Source: a bacterium | Lineage (GTDB): Bacteria > Actinomycetota > Acidimicrobiia > Spongiisociales > UBA5794 | Length of the DNA stretch: 57,070 nt | NCBI GenBank assembly: GCA_024228555.1 | Contig: JAAETI010000993.1 | Coordinates: 1 to 57,070, forward strand | Direction: 5' to 3' | Part shown: in pieces, positions 40,415-49,500 of the stretch | How positions within the stretch are numbered: the stretch's first letter is position 1 | How the letters are laid out: every line of letters starts with the position of its first letter | Position numbers and translations under genes: made by a program | Notes under the pieces: generated by a model | What the model was told of the DNA's origin: nothing | Databases searched by the model: none | Seen by the model: only the letters and a program-made list of their open reading frames with translations

Positions 40415-43400
40415 CCGTCGCCCGACGGTGAGCTGTCCTGCCACGACGCCGCCAACCCATCAACAGCGGCAGCCATGAACGGATCACTCATGTAGCTGAT
40501 GTGCCAGAGAACGTCGGGTGGTCCCTGATGCTGTTGCCAATTCAGACTCGGTGGATCATGGAGTTCCACATCACCGATGCATCTCATGTTCTCAGACGGT
40601 CGATCCGCTTGAGGGTCAAGGATCGGTACATCACAGTCCGTCTGAGCAACGTCTCGGAATATCGGCTGCCCGATGGGGTCGGTAGCCCTGAAGAAGTTGA
40701 GCCAAGAGCCGTCGGCCCGATGTCTGTCCCGACCGATCCGTCTAGCCGTGGCGTCAATAAGATCATCGGGAAAGAACTTTGGGAAGAAGCGGGCATAGAA
40801 CCGGCGCAACGGGCTGCCATGAGTCACCAGCGCGAGGTTCTTGGCGACGGGTTCGGCAACCGAAGCCGCGGCCGCAAAGGCAACAACCGAGCCTTGACTA
40901 TGGCCGGACAACACAGTTGCGCCACCCTCACCGATCTCGGTTAGGCGCTGCTGCAGTTCCGGTACCGTGCGCACCGCATAAGAGGGTGGGGCAAAGGGAT
41001 GAAAGTGTCTAGGCCAGAAGCTCGTGACATCCCAGATGATTCCGATCTGCCGACGGAACCCCTGGTCGCGGAGCCCGGAACGTACCGCCAGAAGCCCGCC
41101 GAGGACGACCATCAACGTCACCCACGCCGAGGCGTTGACCAGCCCTTCCCATGAAGTACCGACCGGCTGATCTAGGAACTTGGTGAAGCCGACGCCCTCT
41201 CGCCAGAAGTGAACCACAAGGGCCATCGCGGCGTACAGCGTCACCATTGATATGTGCATTATGAAGACGTCGATAGCCTCCACGCCGCGGGCAAGGGTGA
41301 TCCAGTTCTGTACCTTGCCGGCGATCTTGGGCGGCGCCGGCTTCGTGCCTGCAGCCTCCAGCGTGCTGCGCATCCTCACGATCCTGGCCATTGCCTCGAC
41401 ACCAGCGGTTGCCCGGGTGAATAGGAACCACGCGATCAAGGCAACCAACGCACTGGCGAATACCGCGACAAAGCCCACCGTGATCCAGTCGTAGAGCTCG
41501 ATCGTTCGCAACTCATATCCCTCGCCGCTCAGCATCGAGGCAAACCGAATCAATCCGCCTGAGAAGAGCCCAGCTGTCAGCGAGACCGCAAGCAGGGCCA
41601 CCGCCCCCGGGCCGTTCCACCGAAAGGTGCCTGATGGTTTGATTGCGACCCAGAAGAACGAGGTGACCACCCAGGCAACGTAGATGACGACATAGACCAC
41701 ATCGATCCGTCCCACAAGTAGCCACACCACGACACCGATGGAGAGCAGGATCGCACTGACTACGGCCGGGAAGCCCAAGGCCACAACCCCGTACTGCGAC
41801 TGACCGTGCCGTGCTTCCTGTTCCTGGACTCGTACCTCTCTCAAGTATCGAAAGAAGAACAAGAAGTTGAGCGCTGCAGTGATGACAACGGGGGTGAGCC
41901 GGGGCCACTCATTGCCCCACACAGTGTCCGGCCAGGCTTTGCTGCCGACAAGCTGGAGCACGAGCAACCCAACGGTTGCTACCCCTATCTCGATCCATTC
42001 TCGACGGGGAGAAAAGCAGGCGCGCTGTCCACTCACGGCTGGCTCGGAGATCGACTCGGGTCTACATAGCTTCACCTCAACGTAGCGAGCGGGTATCCCG
42101 ATCGCGGCCGCCACCAGGGCCACGATCCAGGCATAGGGCCAAGCCAGGATCATGACACCTGCAATCGCTATGAAGAACAAAGGAGGATCCACCTGGCAGG
42201 TCACTGTCCACTTTGCGATTTCGACAAGTGAGAACAGCAGGACTATCAATATCGCCGCGGCAAAGAGCAGGACCGGTGTCCAGCCGAACCCCCAGAGATC
42301 TGAGAAGGCCGGGCTGGCCCACACGGTCTCATCCGTCCCCCGCAACTGCCAGACATTCACGAGCGCTGTCGCCGTCAGTGCAAGCGCCACCCGCAAGATC
42401 CAGTTGGAATTCCTCACGAGACCGGCGTTGTGGACGGCGTGTGGCTTCTCTTCCCTCCACACGCTTCGCCTGACAAATTCCACCACAGCAAGCGCCAAGA
42501 CGATGGATGCGCCAAAGAGGACTATTGCTATACCCCGGACAGGGGCGGCAGTGGACTCGCCGGGGACATGGTCGATGAACTGCCACGCTGCGTATGACGA
42601 GATGCCACTTAGGAACGCCAGGGCAAAAGCTACATGGGCGCGAAACAAGCGCGTGTGCCACAGGGCGGTGTGCCAAAACGTAGGATCGCCCATGTCGGCA
42701 CTGAGGATCGGCGGTCCCGCCTCGTCAACGGTGGACTTTGCCACACCGGCGGCCGCTCCAGCCTGCACCTGGCGGTCTTCTGTATAGGACTCGTATCGGG
42801 CCCGGCTTACAACGGAGATGACCGCAAACAGGACCAGTAGCCCAAGCGGCACCAGCGCACCCACGACAATCCTGCGGCCGGGGTGATCGACAAAGAACTG
42901 CCCTTGGAAGAACTCGGCGTAGAACCGGCCGGCCGCACAATCCGGCTGCGTTCCACACTGGTAGGCGAGCAGATTCGTCGACATCAGCGCAACCCACATC
43001 ACATATGCGCCCGTCAGAGCCAATGAGGTGAGATGCACAAGAAAACGTTGCGCCTTCTCCAAACTATTCGCAGCCCAAACCACGACCCCGACCAGCCGAG
43101 GGTCCCCCGGTTGCCGCTTGCGTCTTGGAATCGGCTCAACCATCCATCCAGCAAGGTTCACCAGCGCAAACGGCACCAGCAGCACCCACATGGCCCGAGT
43201 GCGGCTACGCGCCGTGAGACCTCCCCACGAGTACGCCTCCACGGTCCGGTTGGCGTGGGTCGGATTGGACACGCGGAAGAATCCCGCGGTGGCGTCGCCG
43301 GTAACCTGCTGAATATCGGTGCGACCGAGTGTCGTGGATGGATTGGCGCCACCGACACCGTGCACCCGTATCTCTGTTACGCCGGGTTCCGGCGGTGTGT

Positions 43401-43419
43401 GGTCAACGCGACCGCCCAT
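40411..43419 (-). CDS. 1002-residue membrane protein with alpha/beta-hydrolase motifs at both ends
   Basis: The ATG at 43419 has AGGAGG five bases upstream. Residues 12-60 read like the first strands of an alpha/beta hydrolase (VTEIRVHGVGGANPS). About a dozen membrane helices fill residues 75-790. The last 200 residues return to a soluble domain with a nucleophile elbow (GGATVLSGHSQGSVVAFAAA), then NLALVTHGSPLRRFYARFFP. I infer one hydrolase domain split by a huge membrane insertion, or two half domains that meet in the cytosol. The His and third acid are not certain. Similar giant proteins exist in actinobacteria without a function, and the substrate may be a lipid. The gene stands alone between ispH and the UbiA-type gene. 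Confidence 0.75.
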   Translation of the reverse strand: MGGRVDHTPPEPGVTEIRVHGVGGANPSTTLGRTDIQQVTGDATAGFFRVSNPTHANRTVEAYSWGGLTARSRTRAMWVLLVPFALVNLAGWMVEPIPRRKRQPGDPRLVGVVVWAANSLEKAQRFLVHLTSLALTGAYVMWVALMSTNLLAYQCGTQPDCAAGRFYAEFFQGQFFVDHPGRRIVVGALVPLGLLVLFAVISVVSRARYESYTEDRQVQAGAAAGVAKSTVDEAGPPILSADMGDPTFWHTALWHTRLFRAHVAFALAFLSGISSYAAWQFIDHVPGESTAAPVRGIAIVLFGASIVLALAVVEFVRRSVWREEKPHAVHNAGLVRNSNWILRVALALTATALVNVWQLRGTDETVWASPAFSDLWGFGWTPVLLFAAAILIVLLFSLVEIAKWTVTCQVDPPLFFIAIAGVMILAWPYAWIVALVAAAIGIPARYVEVKLCRPESISEPAVSGQRACFSPRREWIEIGVATVGLLVLQLVGSKAWPDTVWGNEWPRLTPVVITAALNFLFFFRYLREVRVQEQEARHGQSQYGVVALGFPAVVSAILLSIGVVVWLLVGRIDVVYVVIYVAWVVTSFFWVAIKPSGTFRWNGPGAVALLAVSLTAGLFSGGLIRFASMLSGEGYELRTIELYDWITVGFVAVFASALVALIAWFLFTRATAGVEAMARIVRMRSTLEAAGTKPAPPKIAGKVQNWITLARGVEAIDVFIMHISMVTLYAAMALVVHFWREGVGFTKFLDQPVGTSWEGLVNASAWVTLMVVLGGLLAVRSGLRDQGFRRQIGIIWDVTSFWPRHFHPFAPPSYAVRTVPELQQRLTEIGEGGATVLSGHSQGSVVAFAAAASVAEPVAKNLALVTHGSPLRRFYARFFPKFFPDDLIDATARRIGRDRHRADGSWLNFFRATDPIGQPIFRDVAQTDCDVPILDPQADRPSENMRCIGDVELHDPPSLNWQQHQGPPDVLWHISYMSDPFMAAAVDGLAASWQDSSPSGDG

Positions 43420-43505
43420 CGTGCCCTCCTCTAAGTCAGCGTATCCGAAAACGGTGGCACCGCGCAGTCATATCATGCCAAGATCGTTCGCTCGGAAGTG
43501 AGGAC

Positions 43506-44525
43506 ATGAGAGGGGACACGACAGATCCGAGCTGGAACCGGGGCGACTGGGCTCGCCTCATCCGGCTGTTCTCGATGGGGGCTACCGTCGTGTATGCCCC
43601 CTTGGGGCTGGCCACTGCGCCTGTCGCTCCCACCTTTGGTGCGTTGCTCGTTCTGGTTTGCATCGGCATTTCATTTCACCTTTTTGCGTTCCCGCTCAAC
43701 GATGTCATCGATCTGCCGCTCGACAGCACCAACCCTCGTCGGACCGACAACCCTCAAGTTCGAGGCTTGGTGTCGACGCAAACCATGCTTGGTGTCTCCT
43801 TGATACAAGTTCCGACCATGGCGCTGCTTCTCTTCCTCGGTGATGCGAACGGTCCGGCAGCGTCGGCGTGGTTGGTCGCGGTCGCTGGGCTTGCGATCTA
43901 CGACGTATGGGGAAAACGGATCCCGATTCCATTCGTCGCAGATTTCGAGCAGGGGGTTGGTTTTGCGGGTCTGGTGTTGCTGGGTGCCTACTGGTGGAGC
44001 CGACCCACCCTGTTGACCTGGCTGGTGGCCGCCTACGTCGTTGTATACATAGTGCAGATCAACGCGGTACACGGTGGCATGAGGGACCTTGCCAACGACA
44101 TCGCCCACGGTGTCACAACCACTCCCGTACTCCTCGGATGCGGAGTCGATGATTCTGGTATCCCTCGGGTGACACCAGCGCTTATCGGCCTTGCGCTAGT
44201 TACCGAGATTGCGATGGTCGGTCTTCTTATTGGCGTGGCGTTGGCGGTGCCGCAATCCGGCAGTGTCTGGTGGCTCCTCCCCAGTCTGGCGATCGGTCTG
44301 CGTTTGTTTGCGTCCTGGCTCGGCTGGCAGGCATACCGCTCCCGCACCGAACCTTCCCGGATGACGTCCCTCGGTGTGTGGCACCTCTTGTGGTCACTTA
44401 CGTCGGTCGTGGTGGCTGGGTTGGGCGGAGCTGGCTGGTGGGTGGCGACCTTCGTCGCTGTCGTCTATGTGACTCCGCCGCTCTGGTTTGCCTGGCTCAC
44501 GCGTCCAGACTCCCACCAGCATTAG
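43506..44525 (+). CDS. UbiA-type membrane prenyltransferase
   Basis: 339 residues from the ATG at 43506, with GAGGA upstream and about eight helices. The first Asp-rich motif is FPLNDVIDLPLDSTNPRRTD (NDxxDxxxD) and the second site lies around GGMRDLANDIAHGVTTTPVL, as in prenyltransferases that make menaquinone, chlorophyll or carotenoid-like products. Which aromatic or isoprenoid acceptor it uses cannot be read. It diverges from the membrane giant with 86 bases between and lies 3 kb from ispH. Confidence 0.8.
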   Translation: MRGDTTDPSWNRGDWARLIRLFSMGATVVYAPLGLATAPVAPTFGALLVLVCIGISFHLFAFPLNDVIDLPLDSTNPRRTDNPQVRGLVSTQTMLGVSLIQVPTMALLLFLGDANGPAASAWLVAVAGLAIYDVWGKRIPIPFVADFEQGVGFAGLVLLGAYWWSRPTLLTWLVAAYVVVYIVQINAVHGGMRDLANDIAHGVTTTPVLLGCGVDDSGIPRVTPALIGLALVTEIAMVGLLIGVALAVPQSGSVWWLLPSLAIGLRLFASWLGWQAYRSRTEPSRMTSLGVWHLLWSLTSVVVAGLGGAGWWVATFVAVVYVTPPLWFAWLTRPDSHQH

Positions 44526-44552
44526 GACCGGCTACCTCGACCTGCTTCGGGT

Positions 44553-45215
44553 TTAGAGCCGACCCTGTTCGAAACGATCGGCGACAACCTCGAGGATTTC
44601 CAACACCACTTCCTCGATGCCCATCTCGGAGGTGTTGACCTCAACGGAGTCGGCGGCAGGTCGCAGTGGCGACGTCTTGCGAGTCGAGTCGGCATGATCG
44701 CGCCGGTTGAGGTCGGCAACGATGTCGCTGACGGCCTGGTGCGCTGCTTCGGCATCACCAGCACGACGCGCCGCCCGCACCTCGGGATCGGCGGTCAGAA
44801 ATATCTTCACGGGAGCGTCGGGGAAGACAACGGTCCCGATGTCCCGACCCTCGACGACTGCACTGCCCCCGCGGTCGGATACCCAGCGACGTTGCATCTC
44901 CACAACGTGCTCCCGCACTCTCGGGAACGCCGAAACCGCGCTGGCGTTCTTGGTTACCGCATCAGACCGAACCTCTTCGGCAACCGACTCGCCGTCGAGC
45001 AAGATCGTGCCGTCGGCGTAGGCAATCTCAGAGGCCGTAACCGCAGCGAGAACCGTATCTTCGTCGGTCAGATCGGCCCCGGTGCGCAGGGCCGCAATCG
45101 TCGCCGCCCGGTAGGTCGCACCCGTATCGAGAAACTCCAGCCCCATCACCGTTGCCAAGCGACGGGTAACCGTTGACTTCCCGACACCACTCGGACCGTC
45201 TATTGCGATGACCAC
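44553..45215 (-). CDS. cmk: Cytidylate kinase
   Basis: 220 residues from a GTG. AIDGPSGVGKSTVTRRLATV is the P-loop, followed by GLEFLDTGATYRAATI, VVEGRDIGTVVFPDAPVKIF and LTADPEVRAARR, a full Cmk pattern. It phosphorylates CMP and dCMP. The start lies 16 bases inside the end of aroA, an actinobacterial and Gram-positive pairing. The order scpA-scpB-rluB-aroA-cmk continues towards der in many relatives; here der lies 7 kb away. Confidence 0.93.
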   Translation of the reverse strand: MVIAIDGPSGVGKSTVTRRLATVMGLEFLDTGATYRAATIAALRTGADLTDEDTVLAAVTASEIAYADGTILLDGESVAEEVRSDAVTKNASAVSAFPRVREHVVEMQRRWVSDRGGSAVVEGRDIGTVVFPDAPVKIFLTADPEVRAARRAGDAEAAHQAVSDIVADLNRRDHADSTRKTSPLRPAADSVEVNTSEMGIEEVVLEILEVVADRFEQGRL

Positions 45216-46483
45216 AGCGCCTCCAATGCCTCAAAGAAACGCGGCCAGGACACCCCAACCGACTCCGCACCAGAGATCGTAACGGGGCCAGTTGCCGCAG
45301 TCGCAGCCACCGCCCCTGCCATCGCAATCCGGTGGTCGCCGTCCGCATCGACTATGCCACCATCGAGCCAGCCCAAACCAAGGACCTCGAATCCGTCCTC
45401 ACGAGCCTGAGCTCCCCCACCCAGGGCGTTGACCATGGCAACTGTGGTGGCAATCCGGTCGCTCTCCTTGGCCCTGAGCTCCCCTGCATCAGCAACGGTC
45501 GTGATGCCTTCGGCATATGACGCCACAATCGCCAAGAGAGGCAACTCGTCCAGCGCCGAAGCAGCCAGTGCGCCCGACACGGTTGTGCCGTGAAGCGGGC
45601 TTCCCTTGACCTCCACATTGCCCACAGGATCGCCCAGAATCGCCCCTGTGACCTCGCCCGACACGGTCGCCCCCATCGCCTCGAGAACCTGCAGGAAACC
45701 AATGCGCCCCGGATTGAGCGAAACGTTCGGAGTGGCCACATGTGCCCCAGGCACAATCGCCGCCGCCGCCCACAGGAATGCGGCCGAGGAAGGATCGCCG
45801 GGGATGTGATATTCGTAGCTGGGGATGTCGCCCGGGTAGATCCGGAATGTGGTCGGCGACTCCTTCTTGCCGAGTCCCATCGACTCCAACCAGCGCTCGG
45901 TGTGATCGCGGAAGCCGGCGGGACTGGTCACGGTCGACTCCCCGTCGGCTCTTGTTGCTGCAAGCGAGAATGCGGTTCTCACCTGGGCGGAAGCTAGGGG
46001 GATCTCGACATTGGCAGCCGTCGTCTGGGGGGCGCCTTGGATATCGATTGGCGCAGTGCCCTCTTCACTCAACCCCACCTTCGCCCCAAGGGCCTGCAGA
46101 GGATCCACCAACCGCCGCATCGGGCGCCGCATCAGAAACCCGTCGCCTACCAGACTCGCCGTAACGCCAGAACCGCTCAACGCCCCCGCCAGCAGACGCA
46201 TCGTGGTACCCGAATTGCCACAGTCGAGAGCAGCTGCGGGCGAGTTCCACCCATCGATACCGGGAGACAGGAAGCTCGATCCATCGACCTCGATACCCAG
46301 CGCCTTCACAATTTCGACCGTCGCAGCGACGTCGCGACCTGTGGCAGGTCGGCGCACCACGCTCACACCGGTGGCCATTGCCGACAGGATGATGGCCCGG
46401 TGCGACAGTGACTTGTCGCCTGGCACCTCAATCCCAGCTGCGAAAGGACGCCCTGGCCCCTCGACTACGACCGATTCGCTCAT
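45200..46483 (-). CDS. aroA: 3-phosphoshikimate 1-carboxyvinyltransferase (EPSP synthase)
   Basis: 427 residues from the ATG at 46483, which forms an ATGA overlap with the rluB stop. IEVPGDKSLSHRAIILSAMA and ALDCGNSGTTMRLLAGAL bind the substrates; AAFLWAAAAIVPGAHV, LGLGWLDGGIVDADGDHRIAMAG and the RAKESDRI block (ELRAKESDRIATT) complete the family set. It joins PEP to shikimate 3-phosphate in aromatic amino-acid synthesis. Confidence 0.94.
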   Translation of the reverse strand: MSESVVVEGPGRPFAAGIEVPGDKSLSHRAIILSAMATGVSVVRRPATGRDVAATVEIVKALGIEVDGSSFLSPGIDGWNSPAAALDCGNSGTTMRLLAGALSGSGVTASLVGDGFLMRRPMRRLVDPLQALGAKVGLSEEGTAPIDIQGAPQTTAANVEIPLASAQVRTAFSLAATRADGESTVTSPAGFRDHTERWLESMGLGKKESPTTFRIYPGDIPSYEYHIPGDPSSAAFLWAAAAIVPGAHVATPNVSLNPGRIGFLQVLEAMGATVSGEVTGAILGDPVGNVEVKGSPLHGTTVSGALAASALDELPLLAIVASYAEGITTVADAGELRAKESDRIATTVAMVNALGGGAQAREDGFEVLGLGWLDGGIVDADGDHRIAMAGAVAATAATGPVTISGAESVGVSWPRFFEALEALWSSQ

Positions 46484-47202
46484 TCCGTACTTTCCTCTCC
46501 AACAACCTGGGGGGCATCTTGCCACTCTGCACCGGCATCCGCATATAGCGAGCGCACCTCTTCAAGTGTCAACCTCCGCCAGGCACCCGGCTCAAGAGCG
46601 GTATCCCGGATCGACCCGATCGCAGTACGAACCAGTTGCTTCACATCGTGGCCAACCGCCGTCAGCATGCGTCGCACCTCTCGCTTGCGGCCTTCCGCCA
46701 TTACAAGCTCAACCAGCGATTCCGATTTGTGGCGATCCACAATCCGCGCCGTGACGGCCCGCGCCATCCCGTCATCCAATTCAACACCTTCGGCCAGTTG
46801 GCGCAGGGCGGCGTTCCCCGGGCTTCCTTCGACTCGCGCCAAATACGTCTTGGTGACTTGGTAACTGGGATGGGTGACGAGATTGGTCAGCGACCCGTCG
46901 TTGGTGAGGATCAGCAGACCCTGCGAGTCGGCGTCGAGACGACCGACCGGGTATACCCGAGTGCCGACGTCAACGAGATCCACCACGGTCTCCCGCCCCT
47001 GCGGATCCTGCGACGTGCTGATCACACCAAGTGGCTTGTTCAACAGCACATAGACGAGGTCGGCACGGACCGGCAGGGGAACATCGTCGACCGTCACACG
47101 CGCCACCATTGGGTCACCCCGATCCCCGAGCACCGCAACTTCGCCATCGAGCGTGACTCTCCCCTGCCGGATCATGTCCTCGGCGCGACGCCGCGACATC
47201 AA
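46480..47202 (-). CDS. rluB: Ribosomal large-subunit pseudouridine synthase (RluB/RsuA family)
   Basis: 240 residues from a TTG at 47202. An S4 domain (RRRAEDMIRQGRVTLDGEVA) is followed by the synthase with VYPVGRLDADSQGLLILTND (catalytic Asp in GRLD) and MAEGRKREVRRMLTAVGHDV. In-frame residues before this start (LQKLIAHTGL, read back to about 47229) match the usual S4 opening. They lie inside the scpB end and have no ATG, GTG or TTG; an ATC at 47238 follows GGAGGA. The true start may therefore be non-canonical, or the S4 domain is shortened by about ten residues. Confidence 0.87.
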   Translation of the reverse strand: MMSRRRAEDMIRQGRVTLDGEVAVLGDRGDPMVARVTVDDVPLPVRADLVYVLLNKPLGVISTSQDPQGRETVVDLVDVGTRVYPVGRLDADSQGLLILTNDGSLTNLVTHPSYQVTKTYLARVEGSPGNAALRQLAEGVELDDGMARAVTARIVDRHKSESLVELVMAEGRKREVRRMLTAVGHDVKQLVRTAIGSIRDTALEPGAWRRLTLEEVRSLYADAGAEWQDAPQVVGEESTE

Positions 47203-47216
47203 CCCGGTGTGGGCGA

Positions 47217-47801
47217 TCAGCTTTTGAAGTCTGTCGATGATTCCTCCGGGCGGAACGGCCGCTCCAACGTATCCACAATGTCCTTGGGGGGCACGTGGTC
47301 GGCAAGGGGCGGCAACTCTTCCAGTCCGCGCACACCCAACTTCTCGAGGAACAAGGGTGTGGTTCCAAAGAGCGTTGCCTGGCCGGGGCCGGGTGCCGTA
47401 CCGATTTCAACGATCAAGCCACGCCGTTCCAGAGTGCGCAGTGCCCGGTCGGAGTCCACGCCCCTAACTTCGGAGACCTGACCACGCGAGACCGGCTGCT
47501 TGTAGGCGACTACCGCAAGCGTCTCCAACGCGGCCTTGGAGAGTCGGGTGACACGATCGGTTGCAGCGAATCGTTCCAAATAGGGCCGGGCCTCGGGGTG
47601 GCTGAAGAGACGCCAGCCGCCGGCCAGCTCCCTGAGGACGAAGCCACGTTCAGCAGTGTCGAGTTCTGCCGCATAGTCACGTAGTTCGTCCGCGACGACC
47701 GTCTGGGATTCTTCGATGACCTCAGCCATTTCGGAAACCGGAATCGGCTCCTCAGCAACGAACAGCATCGCCTCGATGACGGAACGCGTGCTCAAACTCA
47801 T
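47217..47801 (-). CDS. scpB: Segregation and condensation protein B
   Basis: 194 residues. SVIEAMLFVAEEPIPVSEMA, GWRLFSHPEARPYLERFA, LSKAALETLAVVAYKQPVSR and VRGVDSDRALRTLERRGLI show the two winged-helix units of ScpB. It joins ScpA and SMC in condensin, which compacts and separates chromosomes. The ATG at 47801 forms an ATGA overlap with the scpA stop; an ATG at 47813 is the alternative. Confidence 0.93.
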   Translation of the reverse strand: MSLSTRSVIEAMLFVAEEPIPVSEMAEVIEESQTVVADELRDYAAELDTAERGFVLRELAGGWRLFSHPEARPYLERFAATDRVTRLSKAALETLAVVAYKQPVSRGQVSEVRGVDSDRALRTLERRGLIVEIGTAPGPGQATLFGTTPLFLEKLGVRGLEELPPLADHVPPKDIVDTLERPFRPEESSTDFKS

Positions 47802-48571
47802 GCGTCGCTCCATTCGCTCTGCAGTTGCTCGGAGCCGTACCCGTCAGCACCCTTGTGCACGACCTGAATCGGTGCATCCCTGTGTTCCTGGGTGACGCTG
47901 ACAACGCCCCAGCGGGCCAACTCCAAGAGCGCCAGGAAGTAGGCGACCACATCAAGCGACCGGTCGCAGTGCGCAACCAACTCGTCAAACTCCGACTCGA
48001 TCGCCGCAGCCATCCGAATTCGGACGTCTGCAATCGCATCACCGACCGAAGGAAGATCAAGATCGAGGTGGTCGAGGTCCGGCTCATCAGGAGCAGCTTG
48101 GAAGGCTCGCTCGGCGATCACCGCAAACTGGTCGAGGTTGATCCCGAGATTGACGTCGGGCTGCAGCGGTGTGATATCCGGGTCGAGGCCGGCGAGTCGT
48201 GGCACGAATCTGGCGTTGCCATCGAAACGATGCGCCAAGACCGCAGCGACATCCTTGAACGTGAGACAGGCAAGCAACCTGGCCAACAAGCGATCACGCT
48301 CCTCGGCGAGTGCCAACTCGTCATCGATGTCGATCTCCCGATCGTCGGGGAGAAGATGACGGGCCTTGAGTTGGATCAGAGTGGCGGCGATCAACAGGAA
48401 TTCGCTGGCCACTTCGATATCCATCTCCCCCATCAGATCCAGATGACGGAGGTACTCGCCGACGAGGTCCATGAGGCTCACTTCAGTGATCTCGACCTGA
48501 TGAGACGTGATGAGCTGCAACAGCAGATCCAGGGGACCCTCGAAGACCCTCGTTTTTACTTCGTAGCTCAT
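47798..48571 (-). CDS. scpA: Segregation and condensation protein A
   Basis: 257 residues. YEVKTRVFEGPLDLLLQLIT is the SMC-binding N-terminus of this kleisin; YLRHLDLMGEMDIEVASEFL and AATLIQLKARHLLPDD follow. The C-terminal winged helix has VVAYFLALLELARWGVVSVTQ. GAGGT lies six bases before the ATG. It opens the scpA-scpB-rluB-aroA-cmk run. smc itself is not in the window. Confidence 0.93.
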   Translation of the reverse strand: MSYEVKTRVFEGPLDLLLQLITSHQVEITEVSLMDLVGEYLRHLDLMGEMDIEVASEFLLIAATLIQLKARHLLPDDREIDIDDELALAEERDRLLARLLACLTFKDVAAVLAHRFDGNARFVPRLAGLDPDITPLQPDVNLGINLDQFAVIAERAFQAAPDEPDLDHLDLDLPSVGDAIADVRIRMAAAIESEFDELVAHCDRSLDVVAYFLALLELARWGVVSVTQEHRDAPIQVVHKGADGYGSEQLQSEWSDA

Positions 48572-48631
48572 GTGGTTACCTCGGGCGGCATGCTATTACC
48601 TAGGAACGCGGTAGAGGCGGTTTTCCCTGGA

Positions 48632-49114
48632 TTATGCATTGTCGGCAGCCAGCAGCGCATCCCAGGCAACCTGGTCTATTGCCTCGGTGGACACAACCGA
48701 TCCTCTCGCAAAAGCGACCGTCAAGGGGTCGGCACCGATCGCGGCAAGGTCCGCAGCACCAAGCGGGCCGTGGCCACGATAGCGGCGCCACTGTGCCGGC
48801 ATTGGGAGATGGGCCGCATCAAGAACCGTTGCCAACGAGCGGGTCACCGGGCCAAGGCTGCTGTGCCGTTTCCCGACGTCATGCAGTAGCGCTGCCTGGA
48901 GCGCAGCCCGGTCCTCACCAAGGCTATCGCGTACCCGTTGCGCCACATCGAATGAATGGCGCTGGTCAATGGAAGCCTGCTCCCAGAAGAGCTTGGCGGC
49001 GTCAGGGGCGAGGATGGCATTGACCTCGTCTTGAGCACCGGGACCCAACCGTTGGCTGGTTATCACACCGAAAAAGCGCGAGACAAGATGCCGAACGTGG
49101 CGCAGAACCGTCAC
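48632..49114 (-). CDS. HD-domain protein
   Basis: 160 residues from a GTG. HD-type metal motifs can be followed: His in SIDQRHSFDVAQRV, His-Asp in ALLHDVGKRHSSLGPV and His in RYRGHGPLGAADL. A late Asp in the AWDALLAADNA end is at the fourth ligand place. It is a metal-dependent phosphohydrolase of unknown substrate and lacks a sensor domain. It follows the DksA-like gene on the same strand after 11 bases. Confidence 0.75.
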   Translation of the reverse strand: MTVLRHVRHLVSRFFGVITSQRLGPGAQDEVNAILAPDAAKLFWEQASIDQRHSFDVAQRVRDSLGEDRAALQAALLHDVGKRHSSLGPVTRSLATVLDAAHLPMPAQWRRYRGHGPLGAADLAAIGADPLTVAFARGSVVSTEAIDQVAWDALLAADNA

Positions 49115-49125
49115 TACTGGCTGGG

Positions 49126-49470
49126 CTAGGCCGACCGGCGTGATTTGCAGTCAACGCAATAGCGAGAAGTGGGCCGGAACTCCATCCGCGCCGCACCGAT
49201 CTCTTTGCCGCATGACTTACATCGGCCGTAGGTGCCGTCTTCGACCTTGGCCAGAGCCTGGTCAACGTCGGCAAGCAGCTTGGTGACATTCTCGACAATG
49301 CCGAGTACCTCGCTGCGCTCCGCAGTCGCGGCCGCGGCGTCGGCAAAGCCGTCCCCATAGTCAACATCGCCCGTGAGCTCACCGTTCTCATTGGCTCCGA
49401 GTTCGGCCAGCTGACGGACCAGCTTGGTCCGCTCTTCATTCAACGCTGCAACGGCGCCATCGATCTTCAC
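49126..49470 (-). CDS. DksA/TraR-type zinc-finger protein
   Basis: 114 residues from a GTG with AAGGA upstream. A helical, coiled-coil-like first half (ALNEERTKLVRQLAELGANE and LGIVENVTKLLADVDQALAK) precedes GTYGRCKSCGKEIGAARMEF and TSRYCVDCK, the four-cysteine zinc finger of the DksA C4-type family. Such proteins touch the secondary channel of RNA polymerase, although short actinobacterial forms may act otherwise (CarD- or RbpA-type control is separate). It lies between xerD and the HD gene. Confidence 0.83.
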   Translation of the reverse strand: MKIDGAVAALNEERTKLVRQLAELGANENGELTGDVDYGDGFADAAAATAERSEVLGIVENVTKLLADVDQALAKVEDGTYGRCKSCGKEIGAARMEFRPTSRYCVDCKSRRSA

Positions 49471-49500
49471 GACAATCCTTCCGGATCTACTGCGGGTGGC

